Assembly (NCBI GenBank): GCA_002430125.1
Contig: DJBQ01000103.1
Location: 1-23,811, forward strand
DNA from: Rhodobacterales bacterium UBA5972
GTDB taxonomy: Bacteria > Pseudomonadota > Alphaproteobacteria > Rhodobacterales > Rhodobacteraceae
DNA: 23,811 bases
Reading direction: 5' to 3'
The notes under the pieces are model-generated. The model was not told where the DNA came from and made no database searches. It saw only the letters and a list, made by a program, of their open reading frames with translations. The position numbers were made by a program, and so were the translations under genes. Positions 7,544 through 15,586 of this stretch are shown piece by piece. Every line of letters begins with the position of its first letter. Positions within the stretch are counted from its first letter, which is position 1.

Positions 7544-7700
7544 TTGCCCGCTCCTAAACCGTCTTCAATCCGGCTTAGCATCAAATGCCCCCACGAATAA
7601 CCCTATCGTTTTGCGACCAAGGTTGTGCAATGGCGATTTCTCGTCTTAAGCTTTGGCAACGGAATCATCTGTAAACGCGACCCATTCAAGGACCCTGATC

Positions 7701-9155
7701 ATGAACCTGCCTGCCCTTTGGTATCCGACCGACAAATGCTTTATAGATGGCGCATGGGTGGACCCGATCGGCGGTGAAACGCTGCCAATTGAAAACCCCT
7801 CGACTGGCGAGGTGATCGGCGAGATCGCCCGTGGTGGACAAGCCGATATTGATGCTGCCGTTCGCGCTGCTGAAAACGCCCGCAGCGGTGTATGGGGCCG
7901 TATGCCCGCCTTTGAACGCGGGCGTCTGCTGTCACATATGGGCCGACTTGTGCTGACCCATGTTGACGCGCTCGCCCAGATTGAAGCGGCCGATGTCGGC
8001 AAACCCTTGAAACAAGCCCGCGCTGACGCCGTTGCATTGGCCCGGTATCTGGAATTTTACGGCGGTGCAGCCGACAAAATTCACGGCGAAACGATCCCTT
8101 ATCTTGATGGATATACGGTTTACACCCTGCGTGAACCACATGGCGTGACCGGCCATATCGTACCATGGAACTATCCGATGCAGATCATCGGGCGCAGTGT
8201 TGGCGCAGCTTTGGCGATGGGCAATGCCTGTGTGCTGAAACCAGCAGAAGAGGCCTGCCTGACGGCCCTCGCCTTTGCCGCCATTGCAGACGAAGCAGGA
8301 TTTCCCAAAGGTGTCATCAACATCGTCCCCGGCCTTGGCGAAGAGGCCGGAGCCGCCCTTTCGGAACATCCCGGCATCCATCATATCAGCTTCACCGGCT
8401 CGGTGCCTGTCGGCAAACTGATCCAGACGGCAGCGGCCAAAAACGTCGTACCGGTCACCCTGGAACTGGGCGGTAAATCCCCGCAACTGGTGTTTGACGA
8501 CGCCGATCTTGATGCCGCGCTGCCGTTTCTTGTGAACGCAGGCATTCAAAACGCCGGGCAAACCTGTTCGGCCTCGTCGCGCCTGTTGGTGCACCGGACA
8601 ATCCACGATCAGTTGCTTGACCGCCTGGCCGAACGATATCGCGCCCTTAGGGTTGGCCCAGCCACGGCCGATCTTGATGTTGGCCCCTTAATCTCGGGCA
8701 ACCAGAAATCCGTCGTCGCCGGTTTTCTTGATCAGGGCCGCGATCTTGAAACCGCCGCAAGGGGTGAAATCATCGCCGATGCACCGCGCGGCGGCCACTA
8801 TATCGCGCCAACATTGCTGGCAGGCGTTACCCCCGACCACGCCCTTGCACGCGACGAGATTTTCGGGCCTGTGCAGGTTGTCATCCCCTTTGACACCGAA
8901 GAACAGGCCATTGCGATCGCTAATTCTACCGACTTTGGCCTTGTCGCCTCGGTCTGGACAAATTCCGGCGCCCGTCAGATGCGTGCCGCCAAAGCAATCC
9001 GTGCCGGGCAGGTCTTTATCAACAATTATGGCGCCGGTGGTGGCGTTGAACTTCCGTTTGGCGGCATAGGTAAATCCGGCCACGGCCGCGAAAAAGGCTT
9101 TGAGGCACTCTATGGTTTCTCCACCCTGAAAACCGTCGCCGCCCTGCATGGGTAA
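7701..9155 (+). CDS. NAD(P)-dependent aldehyde dehydrogenase
   Basis: A 484-residue soluble enzyme oxidising an aldehyde to the carboxylic acid. The Rossmann/catalytic features are complete: PWNYP with Asn157, the cofactor-binding KPAE with Lys180, FTGS, ELGG with general base Glu255, GQTC with nucleophile Cys289, and the late EIFGPV and PFGGIGKSG motifs. Overall it resembles the betaine-aldehyde/gamma-aminobutyraldehyde group, but the substrate cannot be assigned. ATG 7701 has AAGGA eight bases upstream. A longer frame back to TTG 7653 lacks such a site and lies in the divergent promoter region shared with the M23 gene. The downstream sulfatase is in the same direction, but two hairpins separate them. 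Confidence 0.92.
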   Translation: MNLPALWYPTDKCFIDGAWVDPIGGETLPIENPSTGEVIGEIARGGQADIDAAVRAAENARSGVWGRMPAFERGRLLSHMGRLVLTHVDALAQIEAADVGKPLKQARADAVALARYLEFYGGAADKIHGETIPYLDGYTVYTLREPHGVTGHIVPWNYPMQIIGRSVGAALAMGNACVLKPAEEACLTALAFAAIADEAGFPKGVINIVPGLGEEAGAALSEHPGIHHISFTGSVPVGKLIQTAAAKNVVPVTLELGGKSPQLVFDDADLDAALPFLVNAGIQNAGQTCSASSRLLVHRTIHDQLLDRLAERYRALRVGPATADLDVGPLISGNQKSVVAGFLDQGRDLETAARGEIIADAPRGGHYIAPTLLAGVTPDHALARDEIFGPVQVVIPFDTEEQAIAIANSTDFGLVASVWTNSGARQMRAAKAIRAGQVFINNYGAGGGVELPFGGIGKSGHGREKGFEALYGFSTLKTVAALHG

Positions 9156-9204
9156 CCGTACTTCACCCCATCATAGTTTCACAAATACTCTTGCCCAAGG
9201 CCCC

Positions 9205-9250
9205 GCCTGCCCATCAGGGCAGGCTAAAAAGGCACGACCCCGCAGGGGTC
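9205..9250 (+). terminator. Two consecutive GC-rich hairpins after the aldehyde dehydrogenase gene
   Basis: GCCTGCCC/GGGCAGGC (9205-9212 and 9217-9224, 4-nt loop) is followed by GACCCC/GGGGTC (9236-9241 and 9245-9250, 3-nt loop). Both are perfect. There is no U-run, so factor-independent termination is uncertain; they may instead protect the 3' end. They support a sulfatase start after 9250. Confidence 0.45.
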
Positions 9251-9268
9251 TCCGTTTGGTTGCCTGAC

Positions 9269-10885
9269 ATGGAAGAAGCGCAAAAACGCCCCAACATCAT
9301 CCTGATCCTTGTCGATGATATGGGCTTTTCCGACCTTGGCTGCACAGGCGCTGAAATCCGCACGCCCAACATCGACAGTATCGCCAAAAACGGCGTGTTG
9401 ATGTCCGCCATGTACAATTGCGCCCGCTGCTGCCCAACACGTGCCTCACTGCTCACCGGGCTTTACCCACATAATGCCGGCATCGGCCATATGGGAACGA
9501 ATTTGGGCAGCGCCGCCTATCAGGGCTTCCTTAGGAATGACAGCGCCACAATCGCCGAGGCGCTTCGCCCGGCCGGTTACCGCACGATGATCGCGGGCAA
9601 GTGGCACGTTGGCGGTGATTTCCTATCGCGCGATTACGATGATTGGCGGCCCGGTGAAATCGACCATCCCTCGCCGCGTCAAAGGGGATTTGACCGATTT
9701 TACGGCATTCACGACGGCGCTACGCATTTCTTTTCGCCGCATTATGTCATGGAAGACGACGCGCGGGTCGACGTGCCGCCATCCGAGTTTTATTTCACCG
9801 ACGCCATCACCGACAAGGCTTTGGATATGATCGACGAAAGCCTTGCGCTCGATCAGCCGTTTTTCCTGTATCTGGCGCATGCCGCACCGCATTGGCCGTT
9901 GCATGCCCATGAAGACGATATCGCGCGTTATGACCGGATTTACCGCCACGGCTGGGACAAAATTCGCACTGCGCGCCATGAAACGATGCTGGGCGACGGG
10001 GTTTTGCAACAGAAATGGGATATCTCGCCACGTGACGAAGATGCCCGGCCATGGGATACTGTCGCCGACCCCGACTGGGAGGCGCAGCGCATGGCGGTTT
10101 ACGCCGCGATGATCGACAGCCTGGACCAGAATATCGGGCGGGTTCTGACCCATCTGAAAACCCACAACATCTATGATGATACGCTGATCCTGTTTCTGTC
10201 TGACAATGGCGGCTGTGCGGAATTCATGGCCGAGGACGGCTGGGCACAGCACTATCCTGACCATCACTTGGATGGTCGTTTAATCCAGAAAGGCAACCGG
10301 CCCGATCTGCGCCCAGGCAATGCCTATACGTTCATGAGTTATGATCTGCCGTGGGCGAATGTCTCGAACGCGCCGTTCAGGTTATTCAAGCATTGGGTGC
10401 ATGAAGGCGGCATTTCAACGCCCTTGCTGGCCCAATGGCCTTCAGGTTTCAAACCGCGTGGAAATTTGCATGATCCATGGCATGTGGTCGACATTTTGCC
10501 CACGATTTTGCAGGCAGCGGGCGTCGCTTACCCCGACGAAATCGGCGGCCATGCCATTCAGCCAACTGACGGCGAAAGCTTTCTGGCGGCCTTAGCCGGC
10601 AAAGACCAGCAACGCGAGCAGCCAATTTATTGGGAGCACGAAGGCAATTCAGCGGTGCGCGTGGGAGACTTCAAACTCGTTCGCCGTTTCAGTCAGGATT
10701 GGGAGCTTTACAACATGCAGACCGACCGGACCGAACTTAACAATCTCGCCGGTCGCAATCAGCCGCTGGAGGCTTCCTTAAAACGCGAATACCAAGGTTG
10801 GGCGGATAAATCCGGCGTTCAGGATTGGGGCCGGTTGTTGCCGCAGCTATTGGCGGCCTGGGGGCTGAAAAGCACTGAAGGTTGA
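9269..10885 (+). CDS. Sulfatase (arylsulfatase family, formylglycine-dependent)
   Basis: A 538-residue type I sulfatase that removes sulfate from an organic sulfate ester. The N-terminal metal site is ILVDDMGFSDLG (Asp16, Asp17). The activation motif CCPTRASLLTG begins at Cys54, the residue converted to formylglycine. AGKWHVGG and FLSDNGGC add further conserved active-site elements, and the C-terminal region contains HEGGISTPL and WELYNMQTDRTELNNLA. No signal peptide is evident, so it is probably cytoplasmic. It needs a separate formylglycine-generating enzyme, which is not in the window. Start ATG 9269 is chosen because upstream codons fall in two hairpins; no strong ribosome binding site is seen. 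The gene is convergent with the next gene (6-bp gap). The substrate is unknown. Confidence 0.92.
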   Translation: MEEAQKRPNIILILVDDMGFSDLGCTGAEIRTPNIDSIAKNGVLMSAMYNCARCCPTRASLLTGLYPHNAGIGHMGTNLGSAAYQGFLRNDSATIAEALRPAGYRTMIAGKWHVGGDFLSRDYDDWRPGEIDHPSPRQRGFDRFYGIHDGATHFFSPHYVMEDDARVDVPPSEFYFTDAITDKALDMIDESLALDQPFFLYLAHAAPHWPLHAHEDDIARYDRIYRHGWDKIRTARHETMLGDGVLQQKWDISPRDEDARPWDTVADPDWEAQRMAVYAAMIDSLDQNIGRVLTHLKTHNIYDDTLILFLSDNGGCAEFMAEDGWAQHYPDHHLDGRLIQKGNRPDLRPGNAYTFMSYDLPWANVSNAPFRLFKHWVHEGGISTPLLAQWPSGFKPRGNLHDPWHVVDILPTILQAAGVAYPDEIGGHAIQPTDGESFLAALAGKDQQREQPIYWEHEGNSAVRVGDFKLVRRFSQDWELYNMQTDRTELNNLAGRNQPLEASLKREYQGWADKSGVQDWGRLLPQLLAAWGLKSTEG

Positions 10886-10891
10886 CTGTCT

Positions 10892-11464
10892 TTACTGATG
10901 CGGATTGCCGCCGGTTGCCATCATAAAGTGATGTGCCTGATGGTGCATGCCGGATGTCAGGATGCCGTAAAATCCCAAACCGTTAAGCTTGGGCAAATCG
11001 CTGTCTGGCACCGTCACCACAAGGGTCGCGCCATTGGCGATTTCTGCGGCCTGGTACTTCCATCCGTTGACACCCTGCATCACGGCGGCATGGGCCAGCA
11101 CCATCCGCTGGATTGATGGTGCGACTTCGGCCGATCCGGTGACCGTAAACTGCATCCCACCCTGAACCGTTTCAGCATGCGCCGCGCTGTCGATCATGAC
11201 AATATCCATATCCCTGAGATGCGCACGCAATCCGGCGATATCGACTTTCAACCAGTCGGTATTCGGATCAGCCTCCAGCGCCGCCACGATTTCGCCAATC
11301 GCCGCAAAGGCACCTTGGCCGGGTTCAAGCATTGTCGTGTCAGATGAATGCATCATGTTGGATGTATGCGCATGGCCTTGTGCAGCGGTGGCCGGTGTCA
11401 GGCTGGTTTGCGCGGCGGCTGGCATCGCCATCAACAGTGTTATTATGACGGTTCTGATGAACAT
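10892..11464 (-). CDS. Small His/Met-rich secreted protein of unknown function
   Basis: 190 residues with a clear signal peptide (residues 1-18, ending PAAA-QT). The mature N-terminus contains HAHTSNMMHSSD and the C-terminus MHHQAHHFMMATGG, so both ends are rich in potential metal ligands. Between them is a compact region with WLKVDIAGLRAHLRDMDIVM, then FTVTGSAEVAPSIQRMVLAHAAVM and GATLVVTVPDSDLPKLNGLGFYGILTSG. I do not recognise a named family. A periplasmic copper- or other metal-related role is suggested only by composition. ATG 11464 has AGGAAA upstream. The gene is divergent from a Crp/Fnr-type regulator, a plausible controller. Confidence 0.8.
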   Translation of the reverse strand: MFIRTVIITLLMAMPAAAQTSLTPATAAQGHAHTSNMMHSSDTTMLEPGQGAFAAIGEIVAALEADPNTDWLKVDIAGLRAHLRDMDIVMIDSAAHAETVQGGMQFTVTGSAEVAPSIQRMVLAHAAVMQGVNGWKYQAAEIANGATLVVTVPDSDLPKLNGLGFYGILTSGMHHQAHHFMMATGGNPHQ

Positions 11465-11518
11465 CGGGTTTCCTTTTGTGAATAGTCAGACAGGCATTGC
11501 CACGGATCATCCTCACAT

Positions 11519-11538
11519 GACATGATCGCAATCATGTC
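11519..11538. promoter_or_regulatory. FNR/CRP-like palindrome over the regulator's start codon
   Basis: GACATGAT-CGCA-ATCATGTC is a perfect 8-bp inverted repeat with a 4-bp spacer. Its core, ATGAT-N4-ATCAT, differs by one base per half-site from the FNR-type box TTGAT-N4-ATCAA. It covers both candidate start codons of the adjacent Crp/Fnr-family gene and lies 55 bp from the divergent gene, suggesting autoregulation. Confidence 0.5.
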
Positions 11539-12073
11539 TGACCAATTTTTTCACTGCCTGTCACCGATTTCACATCACAGCCGCACCTTTGCTGATGGCG
11601 CGGCTGTATTTGCCCAAGATGACCCCGTTACGCATGTCTTTCGGGTTGAGCAAGGCGAGGTTCGCTTGTTGCGGCGTCAGGTCGACGGGGCCGAGTTTAT
11701 CTTGCAACGCGCAACCGCCGGTGCCCTGGTGGCCGAGGCGTCGTTGATGTCACAAACCTATCATTGTGCGGCGGTTGCGGCGGGACCGACCCGGTTAACC
11801 ATCTGGCCAAAGACGCAAGTCAGCGCCCTGATCAGCCAAGATACCACGGCGGCAGCGGCCTATGCAGCACATCTTGCGCGTGAGGTCAGAACAGCGCGGC
11901 TGAGGGCGGAAATCGCATCGCTTCGGCGCGTTTCAGACCGGCTGGATGCATGGCTTGTTTGGCATGATGGCGTGTTTCCTGCAAAGGGGCGTTGGCATGA
12001 GGTTGCGCAAGATATTAACGTGACGCCTGCGGCCTTGTATCGCGAACTTGCCAAACGCGGGGCTGCCACATGA
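11534..12073 (+). CDS. Crp/Fnr-family transcriptional regulator
   Basis: 179 residues. The N-terminal cyclic-nucleotide-type sensor domain shows FADGAAVFAQDDPVTHVFRVEQGEVRLL and AEASLMSQTYHCAAVA. A dimerisation helix follows, and the C-terminal winged helix ends in FPAKGRWHEVAQDINVTPAALYRELAKRG. Only two cysteines are present in the whole protein, so it cannot hold the FNR-type 4Fe-4S cluster; the signal it senses is unknown. The HTH domain is short, ending right after the recognition helix. ATG 11534 gives the usual N-terminus; ATG 11522 is an alternative, and neither has a ribosome binding site, so translation may be leaderless. It overlaps the next gene by 4 nt. Confidence 0.85.
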   Translation: MSDQFFHCLSPISHHSRTFADGAAVFAQDDPVTHVFRVEQGEVRLLRRQVDGAEFILQRATAGALVAEASLMSQTYHCAAVAAGPTRLTIWPKTQVSALISQDTTAAAAYAAHLAREVRTARLRAEIASLRRVSDRLDAWLVWHDGVFPAKGRWHEVAQDINVTPAALYRELAKRGAAT

Positions 12074-13248
12074 ACACCCCGCTTCGGATCAACAACCGCA
12101 CCGCGCGGCATTTATGGCTGTGGACAAACGCCTTATCAGACACGCCGACCGGGCCTGTGCACCTGATGCCTTTGATAAAGCGCTTGGGGTTCGTGCAGAT
12201 TGACACGATCCGCAATGTCACGCGCGCGCATCATCATATCTTGTGGTCTCGCAACCAGAATTACCGCGAGCCGATGCTGTGGTCGGCCTTAAAAGACGAC
12301 CGCGAATTGTTTGAGCATTTCACCCATGATGCCAGTCTCATTCCGATGGATTTCCTGCCAATGTGGCGGCGGCAGTTCCGCCGGTTGGGTGAAAAAGCTG
12401 CGCGCAACAAGTGGTATCAGTCGGGCCTTGCGCAGCAATCGATCCACGATATTCGCAACAGGATCGAACGCGAGGGCGCGCTTTCAACGCATGCGTTTGA
12501 CACCAAAATCGGAAGCCCACGCGAAATGTGGGCCCGTCCGCCGCACAAAAAGGCGCTGGATCAGATGTGGTATGCGGGCGTTCTGGCGACCTCGCACCGG
12601 GAAAATTTCGTCAAGTTTTACGACCTCGGGGAACGGGTATTTCCAGATCACCACATGGAAACCGAACACGCAGACGACCATCAGATAGACTGGTTATGCC
12701 ACGCCGCCCTTGACCGGTTGTCGGTGGCAACCCAAGGCGAGATTCAGCGGTTTTGGGGGGCTGCTGATGCGCCTGAAGTTAAGGCATGGGTTACGCGCAA
12801 TCAGCATGGGTTGGTGCCGGTCGAGGTCGAAGGTTCCGACGGAAGTTACCTGCCCGCATTTGCCGCGCCGGATATTGAAGTGCGTCTGGCTGATCTTGCA
12901 GCACCGTCTGCCCGGCTGCGAATTCTCAACCCGTTTGATCCGGCTATCCGCGATCGGAACCGGCTGGCGCGGCTGTTCGGCTTTGACTATCGCAATGAAA
13001 TGTTCGTGCCTGCCGACAAGCGGATCTGGGGATATTATGTCTATCCCTTGCTTGAGGGCGATCGTTTCGTCGGCCGGATGGAAATCAAAGCCGATCGCAC
13101 CAAGGGGCTAATGCGGGTGACTGGCATATGGGCGGAACCCGGCATCAAGTGGACCACCGCGCGCCACGACAAACTTTGTGCCGAGCTTGCGCGATTTGGT
13201 CGGCTGGCGGGAATAAATAAACTCAACTGGGATTGCCCGCCGCCGTAA
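12070..13248 (+). CDS. YcaQ-family winged-helix DNA glycosylase
   Basis: 392 residues of the HTH_42/YcaQ (AlkX/AlkZ) family, DNA glycosylases that unhook interstrand crosslinks or remove bulky alkylated bases. The N-terminal region has the family's catalytic Q-x-D motif as FVQIDTI (Gln43, Asp45), followed by RAHHHILWSRNQNY and FEHFTHDASLIP. Further on are RILNPFDPAIRDRNRLARLFGFDYRNEMFVP and WGYYVYPLLEGDRFVGRMEIKADR, both characteristic. The Q-x-D form matches E. coli YcaQ (AlkX) rather than the Q-x-Q of Streptomyces AlkZ. ATG overlaps the stop of the Crp/Fnr-type regulator (ATGA), implying translational coupling and perhaps induction by the same signal. Confidence 0.88.
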   Translation: MNTPLRINNRTARHLWLWTNALSDTPTGPVHLMPLIKRLGFVQIDTIRNVTRAHHHILWSRNQNYREPMLWSALKDDRELFEHFTHDASLIPMDFLPMWRRQFRRLGEKAARNKWYQSGLAQQSIHDIRNRIEREGALSTHAFDTKIGSPREMWARPPHKKALDQMWYAGVLATSHRENFVKFYDLGERVFPDHHMETEHADDHQIDWLCHAALDRLSVATQGEIQRFWGAADAPEVKAWVTRNQHGLVPVEVEGSDGSYLPAFAAPDIEVRLADLAAPSARLRILNPFDPAIRDRNRLARLFGFDYRNEMFVPADKRIWGYYVYPLLEGDRFVGRMEIKADRTKGLMRVTGIWAEPGIKWTTARHDKLCAELARFGRLAGINKLNWDCPPP

Positions 13249-13287
13249 AAAGCCGCAAACTCGGCCCAAACAACGGGGGCTGAAGAT

Positions 13288-14028
13288 ATGCGACTAAACG
13301 GAAAATCTGCGATTATCACGGGTGCCGGATCAGGCTTTGGTGCGGGTATGGCAAAGAAGTTCATCGCCGAAGGCGCGCAGGTCTTGGTGGTTGATATTAA
13401 CGCCAATGCAGCGAAAGCGGTTGCTGCGGAACTTGGGGCAGTTGCTTGTGCTGCCAATGTGGCCGATGCGGCAGATGTGAAAGCGATGATTGCGCAGGCA
13501 ATGGCCGCATTTGGCAAGATTGATATTGTCATCAACAATGCAGGCGTGACCCATCTGCCAACGCCGACCGAAGCCGTAAGTGAAGAAGATTTTGACCGGG
13601 TTATGGCGGTCAATATGAAGTCGATCTATCTGATAACCCGCGAAGTTGTGCCACTGATGAAGGCCCGCAAGGCCGGAAATATCCTGAACATTGCCTCGAC
13701 CGCCGGGCTGTCGCCGCGCCCGAATTTAAGCTGGTACAATGCGTCAAAAGGTTGGGTGATTACAGCGACCAAAGCGTTGGCTGTCGAGCTTGCGCCGTTT
13801 GGTGTTCGCGTGAACGCGCTGTGTCCGGTTGCCGGCGAAACGCCGTTGCTGAAGTCCTTTATGGGGCAGGATACGCCAGAAATGCGGGCCAAGTTTTTGT
13901 CGACCATTCCAATAGGGCGGTTTTCAACACCCGAGGATATGGGCAATGCGGCCTGTTATCTATGTTCAGATGAGGCCAGCATGATTACCGGGGTGGCGAT
14001 GGAAGTGGATGGCGGGCGCTGTATCTGA
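13288..14028 (+). CDS. Short-chain dehydrogenase/reductase (classical SDR)
   Basis: 246 residues, the normal length for a classical SDR. The cofactor motif TGAGSGFG is at 11-18, with Asp36 at the end of the second strand favouring NAD(H). NNAG is at 83-86, and the catalytic set is Asn109, Ser137, Tyr150 and Lys154 (YNASK). The C-terminal part, IPIGRFSTPEDMGNAACYLCSDEASMITG, is typical of the 3-oxoacyl-reductase/glucose-dehydrogenase group. Substrate cannot be assigned. GGGGGCTGAAG precedes ATG 13288. It is 39 bp after the glycosylase gene and 60 bp before the peptidase gene, all in the same direction, so co-transcription is possible. Confidence 0.92.
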   Translation: MRLNGKSAIITGAGSGFGAGMAKKFIAEGAQVLVVDINANAAKAVAAELGAVACAANVADAADVKAMIAQAMAAFGKIDIVINNAGVTHLPTPTEAVSEEDFDRVMAVNMKSIYLITREVVPLMKARKAGNILNIASTAGLSPRPNLSWYNASKGWVITATKALAVELAPFGVRVNALCPVAGETPLLKSFMGQDTPEMRAKFLSTIPIGRFSTPEDMGNAACYLCSDEASMITGVAMEVDGGRCI

Positions 14029-14088
14029 GTATTGCAGTTTTCCACAAAGACCCTGCCTCAGGCTATTGGTCAAACGAACGGACAAGAT

Positions 14089-15087
14089 ATGTTGAAACCT
14101 GGACCGCGAAATTTGATAACGGATATTGCCGGATTAAAGGTCGGCAATGCCGAGGATCATCAGTTGAAATCCGGCACGACCGTGCTGGTTGGCGACAAGC
14201 CATTTGTCGCGGCGGTCAACGTTATGGGTGGCGCGCCCGGTACGCGCGATACCGATCTTTTGGCTCCGGACAAACTGGTTCAGGAGGTGGACGCGCTGGT
14301 TCTGTCGGGCGGGTCGGTTTTCGGCCTTGACGCGCCTTCGGGCGTTACCGACGGCTTGCGTGCGATGGGCCGTGGTTTTTCAATGGGCGGGGCTTTGTTG
14401 CCGGTTGTTCCGGGGGCCATCCTGTTTGACATTACAAATGGTGGTGACAAATCGTGGCAGGAAAACCCCTATCGCGCGCTTGGCCGCAGGGCCCTCGAGG
14501 CGGCTGAGGTCGAGTTTTTGCTGGGGACACATGGTGCGGGAACTGGTGCGACGACGGCTGACATGAAGGGCGGCTTGGGGTCAGCTTCGCTGGTTCTGCC
14601 GGGCGGGTTGACGGTTGGAGCCTTGGTTGGCGTTAATCCGGTCGGGTCTGTCACCGTCGCTGGTGGACCGCATTTTTGGGCGGCACCGTTCGAGTTTGAC
14701 GGCGAGTTTGGCAATCGCGGCATGGCCACGCTGCATGATCCGACCCTGCCCCCGATCACAAAACTGAACCCCTCGGCGCGGACCAGCACGACAATCGCGA
14801 TTGTTGCGACCGACGCGATTTTAACGCAGGCGCAAGCGACGCGGATGGCAATCGCAGCGCAAGATGGCATGGCGCGTGCAATTGTACCCAGCCATACGCC
14901 GTTTGACGGTGATCTGGTCTTTGCTGTGGCCACCGGTGAAAAGCCGCTGGGCGATCCGGTGGCGGATCCGTTGTTGTTGGGTCATGCAGCCGGGATATGT
15001 CTGGCGCGGGCAATTGCGCGGGCGGTGTATCTGGCCGAAGCTGCAGCGCAGGACAAGTTGCCGACATGGCAGCAAAAGTTCGGCTGA
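14089..15087 (+). CDS. P1-family peptidase (DmpA/NylC-like self-processing hydrolase)
   Basis: 332 residues of the N-terminal-nucleophile peptidase family S58/P1, which includes D-aminopeptidase DmpA, beta-peptidyl aminopeptidases and the nylon-oligomer hydrolase NylC. It begins with the conserved NLITDIAGLKVGNAED and has GGAPGTRDTDLL, LVLSGGSVFGLDA and GGLGSASLVLPGG. The autocleavage site is in SARTSTTIAIVATDA: by analogy with NylC, cleavage would fall between Ser233 and Thr234, making Thr234 the nucleophile of the small chain. The start ATG 14089 has GGACAAG upstream and gives the normal N-terminus. The frame is open back to TTG 14032, without a supporting site. Likely role: cleaving small or unusual amides and peptides. 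Confidence 0.9.
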   Translation: MLKPGPRNLITDIAGLKVGNAEDHQLKSGTTVLVGDKPFVAAVNVMGGAPGTRDTDLLAPDKLVQEVDALVLSGGSVFGLDAPSGVTDGLRAMGRGFSMGGALLPVVPGAILFDITNGGDKSWQENPYRALGRRALEAAEVEFLLGTHGAGTGATTADMKGGLGSASLVLPGGLTVGALVGVNPVGSVTVAGGPHFWAAPFEFDGEFGNRGMATLHDPTLPPITKLNPSARTSTTIAIVATDAILTQAQATRMAIAAQDGMARAIVPSHTPFDGDLVFAVATGEKPLGDPVADPLLLGHAAGICLARAIARAVYLAEAAAQDKLPTWQQKFG

Positions 15088-15111
15088 TTGTTTTCAAAAT
15101 AGAAACAATCA
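15085..15111 (+). terminator. AT-rich 9-bp hairpin at the stop of the P1 peptidase gene
   Basis: TGATTGTTT (15085-15093) is inverted as AAACAATCA (15103-15111) with a 9-nt loop; its first three bases are the stop codon. It has a weak AT-rich stem and no U-run, so it could be a weak terminator or a protein-binding site. Confidence 0.3.
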
Positions 15112-15174
15112 ATTGCGCGAGGTTTTGTTAACCATCTGTTTACCGTGAGCGATTACCGCTGGTGCGACCAGTTG

Positions 15175-15180
15175 TATTAT
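15175..15180 (+). promoter_or_regulatory. Possible -10 element of the cupin gene
   Basis: TATTAT at 15175-15180 lies 16 bp before the cupin ATG and is followed by GGGGGT as ribosome binding site. No convincing -35 is seen 17 bp upstream. Further upstream TTAA-N7-TTTA (15128-15142) is close to the CtrA consensus TTAA-N7-TTAA. Confidence 0.25.
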
Positions 15181-15196
15181 CGGGGGTAACAGCGCC

Positions 15197-15586
15197 ATGA
15201 ATATAGCCTTTGCTGAAAACGCTTTTGTGCCTGATCTGAAACAAGGCGGAAAATGGCAAACATTTGCATGGGGCATCTGCAAGCCTTTAACGCAGCAAGA
15301 CCGGTTCAAAGTTCACCACCTTGTTTTGCGCCCCGGAAAATCACTGGATCGAGAAAGCCATTTTCATCGCGCCGAGCACTGGATTGTTGTCTCAGGTTCC
15401 GCGCGCGCCACGATATGCGGACAAACGCACGAGATTTTTGAAAACCAGTCGATCGACATCCCGGTGGGTCAGGTTCACTGCCTCGAGAACCACGGTAAAG
15501 TTGATCTCCATCTGATCGAGATTCAGTCAGGTACTTATCTGGGCGAAGACGACGCACAGCAACATGAAGACGGGGTTGCTGCTTAA
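15197..15586 (+). CDS. Stand-alone cupin, ManC C-terminal type
   Basis: 129 residues forming one cupin barrel of the mannose-6-phosphate isomerase type II family. The core HFHRAEHWIVVSGSARATI supplies His55, His57 and His61 as likely metal ligands. IDIPVGQVHCLENHG contributes His94, and LIEIQSGTYLGEDD closes the barrel. In ManC this domain sits behind a nucleotidyltransferase; here it stands alone, so it may isomerise mannose-6-phosphate/fructose-6-phosphate or have another sugar-related task. No polysaccharide genes are nearby. The stop codon overlaps that of the convergent hydrolase gene within the palindrome TTAA. Confidence 0.85.
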   Translation: MNIAFAENAFVPDLKQGGKWQTFAWGICKPLTQQDRFKVHHLVLRPGKSLDRESHFHRAEHWIVVSGSARATICGQTHEIFENQSIDIPVGQVHCLENHGKVDLHLIEIQSGTYLGEDDAQQHEDGVAA

